DNA of 64,000 nt from Cyanocohniella sp. LLY (GCA_022241785.1 JAKOMP010000003.1:1-64000); one strand, 5' to 3'. Counted from the stretch's first letter, positions 35,980 to 45,665 are shown. Notes: generated by a model from the sequence alone, not told the origin. Numbers and translations are program-made.

Positions 35980-38934
35980 ATGACTGGTAATCTCATTACT
36001 ATAGATAAAAATATTTATGAATCCCTTCAACAAGAGTTAACAGCGCTGCGTCAGCAAGTAGGGCGGAATGATTTGCCATATAGCCCAGAACAGATGGGTG
36101 TATTTATAGAATATACCCCAGCTGCGATCGCAATCTTTGATGAGCAAATGCGTTACCTGCTAGTCAGTCGTCGTTGGCGGGAAGATTACGGTTTGGGGAA
36201 TCAGGATATTATCGGGCGCTCTCATTATGAGGTTTTCCCAGAGATTTCCCAGGCTTGGCGAGACATTCATCAACGCTGTTTGGCGGGGAATGTGGAAAAA
36301 TGTGATGAAGATGCTTTTGTGCGTAGCAACGGCAAAATAGATTGGGTGAAGTGGGAAATCCGCCCTTGGTACACGGACTCTGGCGCAGTGGGTGGAATTA
36401 TCATGTTCACGGAGGTAATTACGGCGCGTAAACAAGCAGAAATAGCTTTGGCAAATAGCGACAAGCGTTTGAGAGATATCGCGGCGAATGTCCCTGGGGC
36501 AATTTTTCAGTTTACTAACCGTGATGGGGTGTGGACAGTAGACCATATCAGCGACTTTATCTGGGAGCTTGCAGGTATCAAGGCTGTTGAAATGATGCAG
36601 GATTTAAATTGCTTTTTTGCTCGTGTACATCCAGATGATTTGGACAGATGCATTGCATCAGTAGTAGAGGTATTGGAAAATTCTACCCCTTGGCATTATG
36701 AGGGACGATTGATAAAGCCTAATGGCGAAATTATTTGGTGGCAAGGTGACTCTACTCCTATACGTAATGAGCAAGGAGAGGTAATTTTCTGTGGAGTGCT
36801 ATTAGATACTACTGCTCGCAAACAAGCAGAAACCGAACTGCAACAGCTAAACGAGCAATTAGAGGCGATAGTCGAGGAACGCACCGCCGCTTTGCATCAA
36901 ACTGAAGCGCGGTGGCAGCGACTAGCAGACAATGTACCAGGAATGCTTTCCGAATTTCGCATGGACTTAGATGGTACGATGTCCTTCCCCTTTGTTTCTT
37001 CTGGTTGTCGAGAAATTTACGGACTAGAGCCAGAACAAATTCAAGCAGATACTGCTTCGGCATTGTCCTGTATTCACCCAGAAGATTTACCAGGGATGCA
37101 AACAAGAATTGCTGAATCTGCTCAAAAATTGACAAATTTTGAATATGAGTGGCGACTAACTGATATCTTTGGTCAGGAAAAATGGGTAAAGGGAATAGCT
37201 CGACCAGAACGCCTGTTAACCGGGGAAATCGTTTGGTATGGCTGTACTGTTAATATTAGTGAACAACAAGCAGCGCTACGCGAACTCAAACAAGCAGAGC
37301 AACAACTCCAAGAGCAGGCGCAGTTTTTACAAAGTATTTGGGAAGCTGTAGACTACGGCATTTATGTCTTAGATGTTCTAGACAATGGGGAAGAGTTTCG
37401 TTTCGTTAAATTTAATCCAGCTATTTTGAGACTTAGCCCCATACCTCTAGAAGCCTTTGTCGGAAAAGCCATAGCAGAGGCACTACCTACCGAAATGGCG
37501 GATATTTATCGTCATCATTACAGGCAATGTGTTCAGTCTAGCAAAAGTATCTTTTTTGAAGAGTCTTTCTGTGTCGATGACCAAGAAACTTGGTGGTTAT
37601 TGAATGTCACGCCTCTTGTTGACAGTACCTCATGCATTTATCAGCTGATAGTCACAGTCACGGACATTACAGAACGCAAGCAAGCCGAAAAAGACCGACA
37701 AATGTTTGCCGCACTGATTGAAAATAGCAGTGATTTTATTGGTTTCGCCACTCTCGAAGGACAACCCTTGTTCCTCAACCAAGCGGGACTCCAGCTAGCG
37801 GGTCTTGACAAGTTAGATACTGGGAAAGATGCCAGTATTATGGATTTCTTCCCTACGGAAGATCAAGAATATTTGCAGCAGCACATTATACCTACTGTCG
37901 TGATGTGTGGTGTGTGGCAAGGTGAATATCGTTTCCGTAACTTTCAGACACAAGAAGCCATCCCGGTTGATTTCAATTTGTTTATGGTTAAGAGTCCTGA
38001 CACTGGTGAGCCTTTGTGTTTAGCAACCATTACCCGTGATATTACGACACGAAAACAAGCCGAAATCAAATTACAACAACAAACCCAGGATTTAGAACAA
38101 ACCCTACACGAACTACAACGTACCCAAGCTCACCTAATACATAGTGAAAAAATGTCTTCACTAGGTAATATGGTTGCAGGTGTGGCTCATGAAATTAATA
38201 ATCCGGTCAACTTCATTCATGGCAACATTATTCCCGCTAGTGAATATGCCCGAGACTTGTTGCGGTTAGTAGAACTTTATCAATTACACTTCCCTTATCC
38301 CCCAGAAGAAATTCAAACAGAAATAGCAAATATCGACCTTGATTTTCTCAAGGATGACCTAATTAAACTGCTCCAATCTATGCGTGTGGGTACTCAGCGG
38401 ATTCGTGAAATTGTGTTATCGCTGCGGAATTTTTCTCGGTTAGATGAATCTGAATTTAAAAAAGTTGATATCCATGAAGGTATTGATAGTACTTTAATGA
38501 TTCTCCAAAACCGCCTGAAAGCTAAATCCAATCATGCTGAAATTTTGGTAATTAAGGAATATGGTCAACTGCCATTAGTTGAATGTTATCCTGGTCAACT
38601 AAATCAGGTATTTATGAATTTGTTGAGTAATGCTATTGATGCTTTGGAGGAGTCGTTTGTAGGAGAACAAGCAGAAATTCGTATTTGCACTGAAGTTGTA
38701 AATTCTCACCGCATAGCCATCCGCATTGTCGATAATGGTGGGGGAATCCCGCAAAAAATACTTGCTAAATTATTTGACCCATTCTTTACAACTAAAGATG
38801 TGGGTAAGGGTACAGGTTTGGGTTTATCTATTAGTTACCAAATTGTAGTAGATAAACATAAAGGTGATTTATCTTGTAATTCAATCCTTGGTCAAGGGGC
38901 AGAATTTATAATTGAAATTCCCATTCATCAATAA
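35980..38934 (+). CDS. Multi-PAS sensor histidine kinase
   Basis: A 984-residue soluble hybrid-free kinase. About five PAS/PAC modules occupy residues ~40-690, each ending in a form of DITxRKQAE. The dimerisation/phosphoacceptor block MVAGVAHEINNPVNFIHGN (His near residue 736) is followed by an HATPase domain with MNLLSNAIDAL, DNGGGIP and TGLGLSISYQ. No membrane helix is visible, so it is probably cytoplasmic. Ligands are unknown. No response regulator is adjacent; the Uma2 gene follows after a repeat. Confidence 0.93.
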   Translation: MTGNLITIDKNIYESLQQELTALRQQVGRNDLPYSPEQMGVFIEYTPAAIAIFDEQMRYLLVSRRWREDYGLGNQDIIGRSHYEVFPEISQAWRDIHQRCLAGNVEKCDEDAFVRSNGKIDWVKWEIRPWYTDSGAVGGIIMFTEVITARKQAEIALANSDKRLRDIAANVPGAIFQFTNRDGVWTVDHISDFIWELAGIKAVEMMQDLNCFFARVHPDDLDRCIASVVEVLENSTPWHYEGRLIKPNGEIIWWQGDSTPIRNEQGEVIFCGVLLDTTARKQAETELQQLNEQLEAIVEERTAALHQTEARWQRLADNVPGMLSEFRMDLDGTMSFPFVSSGCREIYGLEPEQIQADTASALSCIHPEDLPGMQTRIAESAQKLTNFEYEWRLTDIFGQEKWVKGIARPERLLTGEIVWYGCTVNISEQQAALRELKQAEQQLQEQAQFLQSIWEAVDYGIYVLDVLDNGEEFRFVKFNPAILRLSPIPLEAFVGKAIAEALPTEMADIYRHHYRQCVQSSKSIFFEESFCVDDQETWWLLNVTPLVDSTSCIYQLIVTVTDITERKQAEKDRQMFAALIENSSDFIGFATLEGQPLFLNQAGLQLAGLDKLDTGKDASIMDFFPTEDQEYLQQHIIPTVVMCGVWQGEYRFRNFQTQEAIPVDFNLFMVKSPDTGEPLCLATITRDITTRKQAEIKLQQQTQDLEQTLHELQRTQAHLIHSEKMSSLGNMVAGVAHEINNPVNFIHGNIIPASEYARDLLRLVELYQLHFPYPPEEIQTEIANIDLDFLKDDLIKLLQSMRVGTQRIREIVLSLRNFSRLDESEFKKVDIHEGIDSTLMILQNRLKAKSNHAEILVIKEYGQLPLVECYPGQLNQVFMNLLSNAIDALEESFVGEQAEIRICTEVVNSHRIAIRIVDNGGGIPQKILAKLFDPFFTTKDVGKGTGLGLSISYQIVVDKHKGDLSCNSILGQGAEFIIEIPIHQ

Positions 38935-38935
38935 C

Positions 38936-39027
38936 AGGACTTACGTAACCAATCATGTATTTTTGTCATTGCGACCGTAGGGAAGCAATCTCAAAGCCTT
39001 GATTTTGGTAGCGAGTGTGTAAGTCCT
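38936..39027. repeat. Dispersed repeat with AGGACTTAC/GTAAGTCCT ends, copy 1
   Basis: A 92-base element with inverted ends (AGGACTTACG and GTAAGTCCT) and a middle TCATTGCGACCGTAGGG plus AAGCAATCTCAAAGCCTTGA. A reverse-complement relative of 118 bases is at 39774-39891. Together they bracket the Uma2 gene. The layout is like a non-autonomous mobile element. Confidence 0.88.
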
Positions 39028-39080
39028 AAATAATTATCAATTATAATTAAGCGTAATTAGGCAATAGGAGCCAGACAATT

Positions 39081-39719
39081 ATGTTACTGGAACTCAACCA
39101 ACTAATTGTACCTGTCGGTCATCAGTTATTGATTAAAGATATATCTTGGTCAACATACCAACATATTTTGGCAGAGTTGGGTGAAAATCGTAGTTCTAGA
39201 GTATCTTACAGTCAAGGGGTGCTGGAAATCATGGCTCCATTACCAGAGCATGAGGTAGGGAAAAAGATTATTGGGAATTTGGTAGAAATCCTCCTAGAAG
39301 AATTAGATATTGAATTTTGGAGTTTGGGTTCTAGTACTTTTGATAACGAAATTATGGATGCTGGGGTGGAACCTGATGATTGTTTTTATATTCAAAATGA
39401 AGCGGTTGTCAGAGGTAAGAATAGAATTGATTTAACTGTTGACCCACCGCCTGATTTAGCGATTGAAATTGATATTACTTCCCGCACCCGATTTAATAAT
39501 TATGTAGTATTGGAAGTTCCTGAGTTGTGGCGATGGAATGGAACTAAGTTAGAAGTTAATGTTTTAGTTGATGGTAAATATAGAGAATCCAGTAGTCGAA
39601 TTTTTCCTGATTTACCTATTTCTCAAGTGATTCCCGAATATTTGCATCGCAGTAAAAGTGAGGGGAGAAATGCGGCGATGAAAGCTTTTCGTACTTGGGT
39701 AAGACAGCAAAATATATAG
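39081..39719 (+). CDS. Uma2 family (DUF820) putative endonuclease
   Basis: A 212-residue DUF820 protein. VSYSQGVLEIMAPLPEHE, VEPDDCFYI and PPDLAIEIDITSRTRF form the PD-(D/E)XK-like core, with ELWRWNGTKLEV after it. The ATG at 39081 follows AATAGGAGCC. It sits alone between two inverted dispersed repeats, as if it were cargo; function is unknown. Confidence 0.88.
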   Translation: MLLELNQLIVPVGHQLLIKDISWSTYQHILAELGENRSSRVSYSQGVLEIMAPLPEHEVGKKIIGNLVEILLEELDIEFWSLGSSTFDNEIMDAGVEPDDCFYIQNEAVVRGKNRIDLTVDPPPDLAIEIDITSRTRFNNYVVLEVPELWRWNGTKLEVNVLVDGKYRESSSRIFPDLPISQVIPEYLHRSKSEGRNAAMKAFRTWVRQQNI

Positions 39720-39773
39720 TTTTTTAGGTTTGGTTGATGTAAGGAAACCCAATATTTATATGTATTTACTCGT

Positions 39774-39891
39774 AGGACTTACCCACTCGCCACGAAAATC
39801 AAGGCTTTGAGATTGCTACTCTGCGAGAAGCCGCTCCGCGTCTACCCTACGGTCGCAATGACGGAAATATGTGGTTGGTTACGTAAGTCCT
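39774..39891. repeat. Dispersed repeat with AGGACTTAC/GTAAGTCCT ends, copy 2 (inverted)
   Basis: Reverse complement of the 38936-39027 element with an extra insert of about 26 bases containing AGAAGCCGCTCCGCGTCTAC. Its ends again read AGGACTTAC and GTAAGTCCT. A fragment of another dispersed repeat (TTAACCCAACCTACGGGCC) lies just after, at about 39952-39970. Confidence 0.88.
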
Positions 39892-40011
39892 GACTTGGTT
39901 TGATAATTGTGTAATCTTATTTAAAATTTAAGATATTGGCTTGCACTGGGCTTAACCCAACCTACGGGCCATTAATTCTTCATTATCTTACACACGCTGA
40001 CATCAGAAGCC

Positions 40012-40278
40012 ATGAATGTATCCTTGACTCCAGAGCTTGAACAATTCATCCAAATGCAGATTGCAAGTGGTAAGTATGCTTCGGCGGAGGAAGTAATTGT
40101 TGATGCTCTGAAAATGTTTGCAACTAAAGGTTACACTGAAGCGCCAATACAGGTAAAAACACCTGATGAATTGGGTTGGCCTCCTGGTTTTTTTGAGCAG
40201 ACGGCTGGCTGTTTACAAGATGATCCTTTGGTGAGATATCCCCAAGGTGAATATGAAGTACGGGAGCCGTTAGAGTGA
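40012..40278 (+). CDS. ParD-like antitoxin
   Basis: An 88-residue protein with a ribbon-helix-helix start (MNVSLTPELEQFIQMQIASG, then YASAEEVIVDALKMF) typical of ParD/CC2985 antitoxins and an acidic C-terminal tail with WPPGFFEQTAG. It overlaps by four bases the start of a PIN-domain toxin that is truncated, so the antitoxin is probably an orphan. Confidence 0.82.
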   Translation: MNVSLTPELEQFIQMQIASGKYASAEEVIVDALKMFATKGYTEAPIQVKTPDELGWPPGFFEQTAGCLQDDPLVRYPQGEYEVREPLE

Positions 40279-40439
40279 TTTATTTATTAGATACGAATGC
40301 TTGCATTGTTTATCTAAATCGTCCTATATCTGGTGTCAGACGACGCTTAGAGTCTTTATCACCAAGGGATATTGCTGTTTGTTCAGTTGTGAAAGCTGAA
40401 CTATTTTATGGTGCGAGAAAGCAGAACGGCAATGCCTAG
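40275..40439 (+). pseudogene. Truncated VapC-type PIN toxin
   Basis: GTG at 40275 overlaps the antitoxin stop. The frame reads MIYLLDTNACIVYLNRPISG and later [12 protein letters not shown], the first half of a VapC PIN domain with the first Asp and the Glu. At about 40422 the homology stops, and a TAG follows at 40437. Beyond that point the DNA is the reverse strand of the caspase-FGE gene's 3' end. The last two acidic residues of the PIN site are missing, so the toxin should be inactive. Confidence 0.85.
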
Positions 40440-42150
40440 CGTAGGCGTAGCAATAACCGCCACGCAGCAGCTTTATGTTGTTATCGCTACCTTCTAGCCA
40501 CGCACGTCCATCTGTCGGCGCACCTTCGTAATTATTGTGATATACATCTTGACACCATTCCAATACATTACCATGCATATCGTATAAACCAAAAGAATTT
40601 GGCGGAAATTTTCCTAAATCTGTTGTCTGCCGACGATATTCACCTTTTGGCGCTGAGGCGTAGGGATAGTTACCGTCGTAGTTAACTAAATATGTGGTGA
40701 TGGTTTCCCCAAAGTAAAACGGCGTAGTTGTCCCCGCACGACAAGCATATTCCCATTCCGCCTCACTGGGTAGCCTATAGGTTTTTCCTGTTTTCTGACT
40801 CAATTTTTCACAAAACTCTACTGCATCATCCCAACTCACTGTTTCTACAGGTCTTTTCTCGCCTTTGAAATTAGCAGGATTGTTCCCCATAATTACTTGA
40901 TACTGTTCCTGGGTGACTGCATATCTCCCCATGAAGAAACCGGGAACTGTCACCTGACGCTGGGGACTTTCATTATCTCTTCGTTCGGACTCTCCTCGAG
41001 GTGAACCCATTGTAAATGTTCCCCCTGGTATCTGTACCATTTCCAAGGTCACACCATTGCCTAAGTCTTCTACAAAATATCTTGCTTCCCCGTTGCGGCG
41101 TTTGGCTATATCTCCTTTTGCATCTACTGTCACCGTTTCAAATTGAAAGGTCTTTAACGGATTTTTCTCAACTGTAGATGCTCCCTTAGCAGAATTTTCA
41201 GCAGTAAAATAAGGTGGTGAATATATTTGTTGACCTTCCCAACGCGATCGCTCAAGCGCAATTCTTTGTAAAGCTTTCACCGCGTCCATATCGTGTCCTG
41301 AAGCCGCAGCCAACACCCGAATCCATAATTGTTCTGCTAGTTCAAGATTACTATTTACTTCTGCTTGGTAAGCATCATTTTTCAATGTAGCGATATCCGC
41401 TAAAGTTGCATGTCGCGGTACGAGTATTAGATGAGATTTATTGATAGGCTCCGCAATAATATAAGGTGTTTGTCTGCCCTTTTGATGTTGATTCACAATT
41501 TCCGGCACACGAAAATTGAGATACTGATTCAACCTTTCAACTGTGGCGCATTTACCTTGGATTCCCAACCCTTCTAATAAAGCCGTAGTAAAAGCACCTT
41601 GTTGTAAGGCAGCAATCTCATAAGAATACTCCTGGGGACTACAGGAAAATATACTGATGACTCCTTGTTGACGTGCTTTCTCCGCCGCTTGTCTTCCTAT
41701 ACCTTCCCCGCCACGAGTAGCCAAGCTACGACACGCATCCAGAATCAAAACCACATTATCGGCACCACAGCGACGCAGGCGTTCTGTGACATAATTAATG
41801 GCAATTCCTGTATTTTCGATATCTTCTGGGTCACCATCACAAGGCATGAGATAATCACGTCCAGCGTGTCTAATACCATGACCAATGAAGAAAAACCAAA
41901 AATTATCCCCCGCACCCATGAAGGAAATTTCAAATAACTGTCGCAAGACTCGCAGTAAGTTAGCACGGTTGGGGCGGGTTGATTTTCCACCAATATTAGG
42001 GGAGTCATCGGAGAAGAAATATATGTTCTCGCATCCCACCTCATGGCGAAGAAACTCCTGCATTAACTGTGCATCTCGCTTGGCATAGTTTAGCGGTTGC
42101 AAATAATCATACTTGTTAATGCCGATTGCGATCGCCCAATTTTTCGCCAT
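40336..42150 (-). CDS. Caspase-like protease fused to a formylglycine-generating-enzyme (FGE) domain, C-terminus replaced
   Basis: A 604-residue protein. Residues ~1-230 form a caspase/orthocaspase domain: [12 protein letters not shown] (His91) and [12 protein letters not shown] (Cys140). A helical linker follows, then an FGE/sulfatase-modifying-factor (C-type lectin-like) domain from ~360: [54 protein letters not shown]. The FGE end (normally CRSAxR...GFRVVC) breaks after CRSAF at about 40422; the last ~28 residues are the antisense of the truncated vapC gene. FGE domains in such fusions are probably ligand-binding sensors. Whether the shortened domain still folds is unknown. Confidence 0.85.
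   Translation of the reverse strand: MAKNWAIAIGINKYDYLQPLNYAKRDAQLMQEFLRHEVGCENIYFFSDDSPNIGGKSTRPNRANLLRVLRQLFEISFMGAGDNFWFFFIGHGIRHAGRDYLMPCDGDPEDIENTGIAINYVTERLRRCGADNVVLILDACRSLATRGGEGIGRQAAEKARQQGVISIFSCSPQEYSYEIAALQQGAFTTALLEGLGIQGKCATVERLNQYLNFRVPEIVNQHQKGRQTPYIIAEPINKSHLILVPRHATLADIATLKNDAYQAEVNSNLELAEQLWIRVLAAASGHDMDAVKALQRIALERSRWEGQQIYSPPYFTAENSAKGASTVEKNPLKTFQFETVTVDAKGDIAKRRNGEARYFVEDLGNGVTLEMVQIPGGTFTMGSPRGESERRDNESPQRQVTVPGFFMGRYAVTQEQYQVIMGNNPANFKGEKRPVETVSWDDAVEFCEKLSQKTGKTYRLPSEAEWEYACRAGTTTPFYFGETITTYLVNYDGNYPYASAPKGEYRRQTTDLGKFPPNSFGLYDMHGNVLEWCQDVYHNNYEGAPTDGRAWLEGSDNNIKLLRGGYCYAYARHCRSAFSHHKIVQLSQLNKQQYPLVIKTLSVV
40422..40475 (-). other. FGE C-terminal variable patch, cut short
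   Basis: After LLRGG the codons read TAT TGC TAC GCC TAC GCT AGG CAT before TGC CGT TCT GCT. Nearly all variable codons end in C or T, as in diversity-generating-retroelement targets, but the region is truncated. On the plus strand the same DNA contains the palindrome-like GCCTAGCGTAGGCGTAGCA (40435-40453), so repeat insertion is an alternative explanation. Confidence 0.35.
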
Positions 42151-42380
42151 CTCTCTTTAGCTGTTGCTGTTGAGATTTTAGCTTATTACTTCAGTATATT
42201 TAAGCAGGTTTGCATATTTGGTTGATTTTTTGCGAATTTTTACGCAATCCTCAGTATTATGTGTGGTAGTTATGGGGGATATTGTTGGGTTACGCGACAC
42301 TAACGCAACCTACGTGTCTACGTGTCAGGTTATTCTATGGGTGAATGCTGGAGGCGATCGCTCAATTTTTCGCCATCTCT

Positions 42381-42587
42381 TTATTGTCCTCGTCCTGGCT
42401 TGCAATCTGCAAAACCTAATGCTTCTGAGTCCAGAAAACTAGCGATCGCCATCTCAATTACTGCTTCAATTGGATATTCGATTTCTGTCGCCCGAGCAAT
42501 AAGAGCTGATCGAATGCGTTCAGGTAAGCGTCCTAATATGATTTCGGCATCAGCTGGAGAAAGTTGTTCCTGAAGTTTGGCTTGCAT
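42381..42587 (-). CDS. Small conserved hypothetical protein downstream of GIY-YIG gene
   Basis: A 68-residue helical protein (LSPADAEIILGRLPERIRS, then a helix with EAVIEMAIASFLDSE). It starts four bases after the GIY-YIG stop, so the two are co-transcribed. No family assigned; an antitoxin- or DNA-binding-like role is possible but unsupported. Confidence 0.6.
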   Translation of the reverse strand: MQAKLQEQLSPADAEIILGRLPERIRSALIARATEIEYPIEAVIEMAIASFLDSEALGFADCKPGRGQ

Positions 42588-42591
42588 AACG

Positions 42592-42969
42592 TCACCTTTC
42601 AGTTGGTATTTGGACGTTGTAAGGAGGTTCAGTAGCTCTTAAAATAATGGCTTCTAGCTCCAATAGTAACGTAGGGTTCTCCCAATAAGAAACTATCTTG
42701 ATGGCAATCCGAATATCTTCATCACTGTATTTGTCAAGCCATGCCCATAAAAAAGCTTTATGACCACCTCTAAAGCGTCCTCTCAAACTCTTGGTTTTAC
42801 CAATATATAGCAATCCATGAGTTCTATGCCTGATTGCATAGATTCCAGGACGAATGGGAAGATTGTCAAACTCACGGTTCAAAGATTGGCATTCCTCAAA
42901 AGGAGTGAAGGCAATTTCGTCTAAAATTCTCTTAGCTTGAGCTTGAAATTCAGAATCATTTGTTGACAT
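42592..42969 (-). CDS. GIY-YIG nuclease family protein
   Basis: A 125-residue protein whose core is GIYAIRHRTHGLLYIGKTKS (GIY...YIG), with Arg in RGRFRGGHK and a conserved Glu in LLLELEAIILRATEPPYN. This is a one-domain GIY-YIG endonuclease-like protein. ATG at 42969 is used; the ten-codon upstream extension lacks a ribosome-binding site. Followed by a tightly linked small gene. Confidence 0.88.
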   Translation of the reverse strand: MSTNDSEFQAQAKRILDEIAFTPFEECQSLNREFDNLPIRPGIYAIRHRTHGLLYIGKTKSLRGRFRGGHKAFLWAWLDKYSDEDIRIAIKIVSYWENPTLLLELEAIILRATEPPYNVQIPTER

Positions 42970-43103
42970 GAAGATGAGAGGGGTATTACACAGCCTCAAC
43001 TCGACCTACGGGCCACTCGATAATCAAGATTTTGTTGGGTTTGGTTCTATTGCTGTGATGAATGCGATCGCCTACGCCGCGCCAGAGGCGATCGCCTCTT
43101 GTT

Positions 43104-43490
43104 TCATTTTGACTCTTGGCGTTTAAATTTCATTTTAATAGCACCTTTCCCCCCAGTTTTCACACCGCTACCAATTAATTTAATTTCTCCTTCGCCGCTA
43201 ATTTCTACCGATAACTCAATTTCATCTAGCTGCATCCCGGAGTTGACTTTAGCTTCTTGTTCTGCACGACTAAATAAGCGTCCTACGACTTGCAAAAAGC
43301 TAGTCATGTTTTTCTCTAGTTTTTCGGCGCTAACGGGAACCGCATCACCTACAACTTTATTGTTATCCCTGGTTGGTTCTGGTTCCCAACTTCTTGTATT
43401 TGTAGTCCCGCCTTTCACTCCATCTGGAATAGAAATTTGAGGTGTGTCATCGGTAACAATCCAAATGGTATCTGAAGGTGTGTCTAACAT
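43104..43490 (-). CDS. Trypsin-co-occurring domain (trypco1 / CU044_2847-like) protein
   Basis: A 128-residue protein. The C-terminal LDEIELSVEISGEGEIKLIG and GGKGAIKMKFKR segments match what I recall of the trypco1 (CU044_2847) family, small beta-rich proteins that co-occur with trypsin-like, caspase-like and STAND proteins in conflict systems. The caspase-FGE gene lies 1 kb away on the same strand, which fits. Function unknown. Confidence 0.68.
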   Translation of the reverse strand: MLDTPSDTIWIVTDDTPQISIPDGVKGGTTNTRSWEPEPTRDNNKVVGDAVPVSAEKLEKNMTSFLQVVGRLFSRAEQEAKVNSGMQLDEIELSVEISGEGEIKLIGSGVKTGGKGAIKMKFKRQESK

Positions 43491-43834
43491 GTTAATTTAG
43501 ATGTTTCTCTGAAAATTTTCCCACAAATATCTATACAACAGCAGAAACAATAATTTCCCAAAAATGTTAGACATTCTTAAGAGTACAACGGCCAACAATA
43601 TCATCTATGAGGTATGCTCCACGGCAGACGATGGTGTTCCACTGGCTCTGCGATCGCCTTCTTCAGCGACAATGGTTTTATCTCCTCTAATTCATCATCT
43701 CTATACCATGATCAATCAAAAATGTCTATAACTAACTGGCTGTATTTAATAAGAATTTACATTAAAAAGTAAGAAAAAAGTAAGAAACGCATTTTTCAAT
43801 AAAAGCTGAAATTTAGATATAGTAAGGAAAATTA
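43491..43834. other. Intergenic region upstream of rsmA
   Basis: A 344-base divergent promoter region. It contains a TGCGATCGCC site near 43649-43658 and an AT-rich right half leading to TAAGGAAAATTA before rsmA. No gene or known RNA seen. Confidence 0.5.
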
Positions 43835-44665
43835 ATGGTAATACCGCGCAAGTCATTTGCTCAGCATTGGCTCAAAAGTGAAAAGGCTTTGGACGCAATT
43901 GTCAAAGCAGCAGCATGTCAAGGAAGCGATCGCATCTTAGAAATCGGCCCGGGTACAGGCATCCTCACACGTCCTTTACTCCCCCTAGTGCAATCATTAG
44001 TAGCAGTAGAAATTGACTTTGATTTATGCAAACTGTTAGCCAAACAACTAGGTAAAAAAGAAAATTTTTTACTATTACAAGGGGATTTTCTCACATTAGA
44101 TTTATCATCTAATTTGGCAGCATTTCCCAACTTTCAAGAGCTGAATAAAGTAGTAGCGAATATTCCCTATAACATTACTGGGCCAATCATCGAAAAACTA
44201 TTAGGAACTATCGCCAATCCCAACCCCGAACCATTTGATTTGATCGTACTGCTAGTGCAAAAAGAAGTAGCCGAAAGATTGTATGCTAAACCAGGTTCAA
44301 AAACTTTTGGAGCCTTGAGTGTGCGAGTACAGTATTTAGCTGATTGTGAATTGATTTGTACAGTACCAGCAGCAGCATTTTACCCACCCCCAAAAGTAGA
44401 CTCAGCCGTCGTGCGGTTGCGTCCTCGACAAATAGAAACACCAGCCATTAACCCCCAAAGGTTTGATACTTTACTCAAGCTAGGGTTTGCAGCCAAACGC
44501 AAAATGTTACGAAATAATTTGCAATCCGTCGTCGAGCGCGATCGCCTGACCCAAATCCTGGAACAATTAGAAATAAATCCCCAAGCCCGCGCCGAAGAAC
44601 TCAGCGTCCAGCAATGGGTAAATTTAGTCAATATCCTAGAGGAAGAGACTAAAAGCTGCCAGTAA
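43835..44665 (+). CDS. rsmA: 16S rRNA (adenine1518/1519-N6)-dimethyltransferase
   Basis: A 276-residue KsgA/RsmA protein that dimethylates two adjacent adenines in helix 45 of 16S rRNA. SAM motif ILEIGPGTGILTRPLL, acidic VEIDFDLCKLL and the catalytic NIPYNITGPI are clear, along with AAFYPPPKVDSAVVRL. Start at the ATG with TAAGGA upstream. ispE follows at 44721, the usual cyanobacterial order. Confidence 0.97.
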   Translation: MVIPRKSFAQHWLKSEKALDAIVKAAACQGSDRILEIGPGTGILTRPLLPLVQSLVAVEIDFDLCKLLAKQLGKKENFLLLQGDFLTLDLSSNLAAFPNFQELNKVVANIPYNITGPIIEKLLGTIANPNPEPFDLIVLLVQKEVAERLYAKPGSKTFGALSVRVQYLADCELICTVPAAAFYPPPKVDSAVVRLRPRQIETPAINPQRFDTLLKLGFAAKRKMLRNNLQSVVERDRLTQILEQLEINPQARAEELSVQQWVNLVNILEEETKSCQ

Positions 44666-44720
44666 ACCTAGATTACATCTAAGTTTTTCAATTACGAATA
44701 AAGAATTACGAATTATCCCA

Positions 44721-45665
44721 ATGCTTTCCTACACCTTAATTGCTCCTGCCAAAATCAACTTGTATCTAGAAATTATTGGTGACCGTCCTGACGGTTATCA
44801 TGAGTTAGCAATGATACTCCAAAGTATCGCCCTCGCCGACCAAATTGATATATGTTCCATTAGCACTGACATTATTCGCATCAACTGCAAACATCCGCAA
44901 GTACCCCTAGACAAAAGTAATCTGGCATACCGAGCAGCCGAATTAATGGCCAAAAAATTTCCAGAAGCTTTTGCTCAATATGGGGGCGTAGAAATTACAG
45001 TTAAAAAAAACATTCCCGTAGCAGCCGGGTTAGCAGGAGGTTCCACAAATGCCGCCGCAGTATTAGTAGGCATCGATTTACTATGGAACCTGGGACTAAC
45101 CAAATCAGAACTAGAAGAATTGGGTGCTATCCTCGGTTCAGATGTACCATTTTGTGTCAGCGGTGGCACAGTCATTGCTACAGGAAGAGGTGAGCAACTT
45201 TCTCCCCTACCAAGTTTGGATACTATATATATAGTGTTAGCCAAATATCGTAGCCTCGAAGTTTCTACAGCATGGGCATACACAACCTATCGGCAACAGT
45301 TTGGCAGTTCTTATCTACGAGATACTAAAAATTTAGCAGCGCGTGCAGCCGCAGTTCATTCAGGAGAAATTGTTAAAGCCATTCTTGAACAAAACCCAGT
45401 CACAATTGCCCAAAAAATGCACAATGATTTAGAGCGTGTAGTCTTGCCAGCTTATCCCCAAGTTTTACAACTGCGAGAACTATTTGCCGCTGGTGAGGGT
45501 GTTTTAGGAACCATGATGTCTGGTTCTGGCCCCACAGTTTTCGCCCTCCTGGAGTCTGAACAACAAGCACAAGCACTGAAGCAACAAGTGAGGACAGCAA
45601 TTCCTGATGAAGATTTAGAATTATTTGTGACTCGGACAATTACACATGGTATTCAGGTAGTGTAG
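44721..45665 (+). CDS. ispE: 4-diphosphocytidyl-2-C-methyl-D-erythritol kinase
   Basis: A 314-residue GHMP kinase of the MEP isoprenoid pathway. APAKINLYLEIIGDRPDGYH, the ATP-binding PVAAGLAGGSTNAAAV and the C-terminal GTMMSGSGPTVFALL are all present. It phosphorylates CDP-methylerythritol on the way to carotenoids, quinones and phytol. It lies 55 bases after rsmA and is probably in the same operon. Confidence 0.97.
   Translation: MLSYTLIAPAKINLYLEIIGDRPDGYHELAMILQSIALADQIDICSISTDIIRINCKHPQVPLDKSNLAYRAAELMAKKFPEAFAQYGGVEITVKKNIPVAAGLAGGSTNAAAVLVGIDLLWNLGLTKSELEELGAILGSDVPFCVSGGTVIATGRGEQLSPLPSLDTIYIVLAKYRSLEVSTAWAYTTYRQQFGSSYLRDTKNLAARAAAVHSGEIVKAILEQNPVTIAQKMHNDLERVVLPAYPQVLQLRELFAAGEGVLGTMMSGSGPTVFALLESEQQAQALKQQVRTAIPDEDLELFVTRTITHGIQVV

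Noticed and set aside
36160..36546. 128-codon minus-strand frame inside the multi-PAS kinase
   Set aside because: Lies wholly within a clear coding gene in another frame; a shadow.
43099..43440. 113-codon plus-strand frame opposite the trypco1-like gene
   Set aside because: Antisense shadow; the minus-strand frame has the family-like pattern and this one is Ser/Pro/Leu-rich without motifs.
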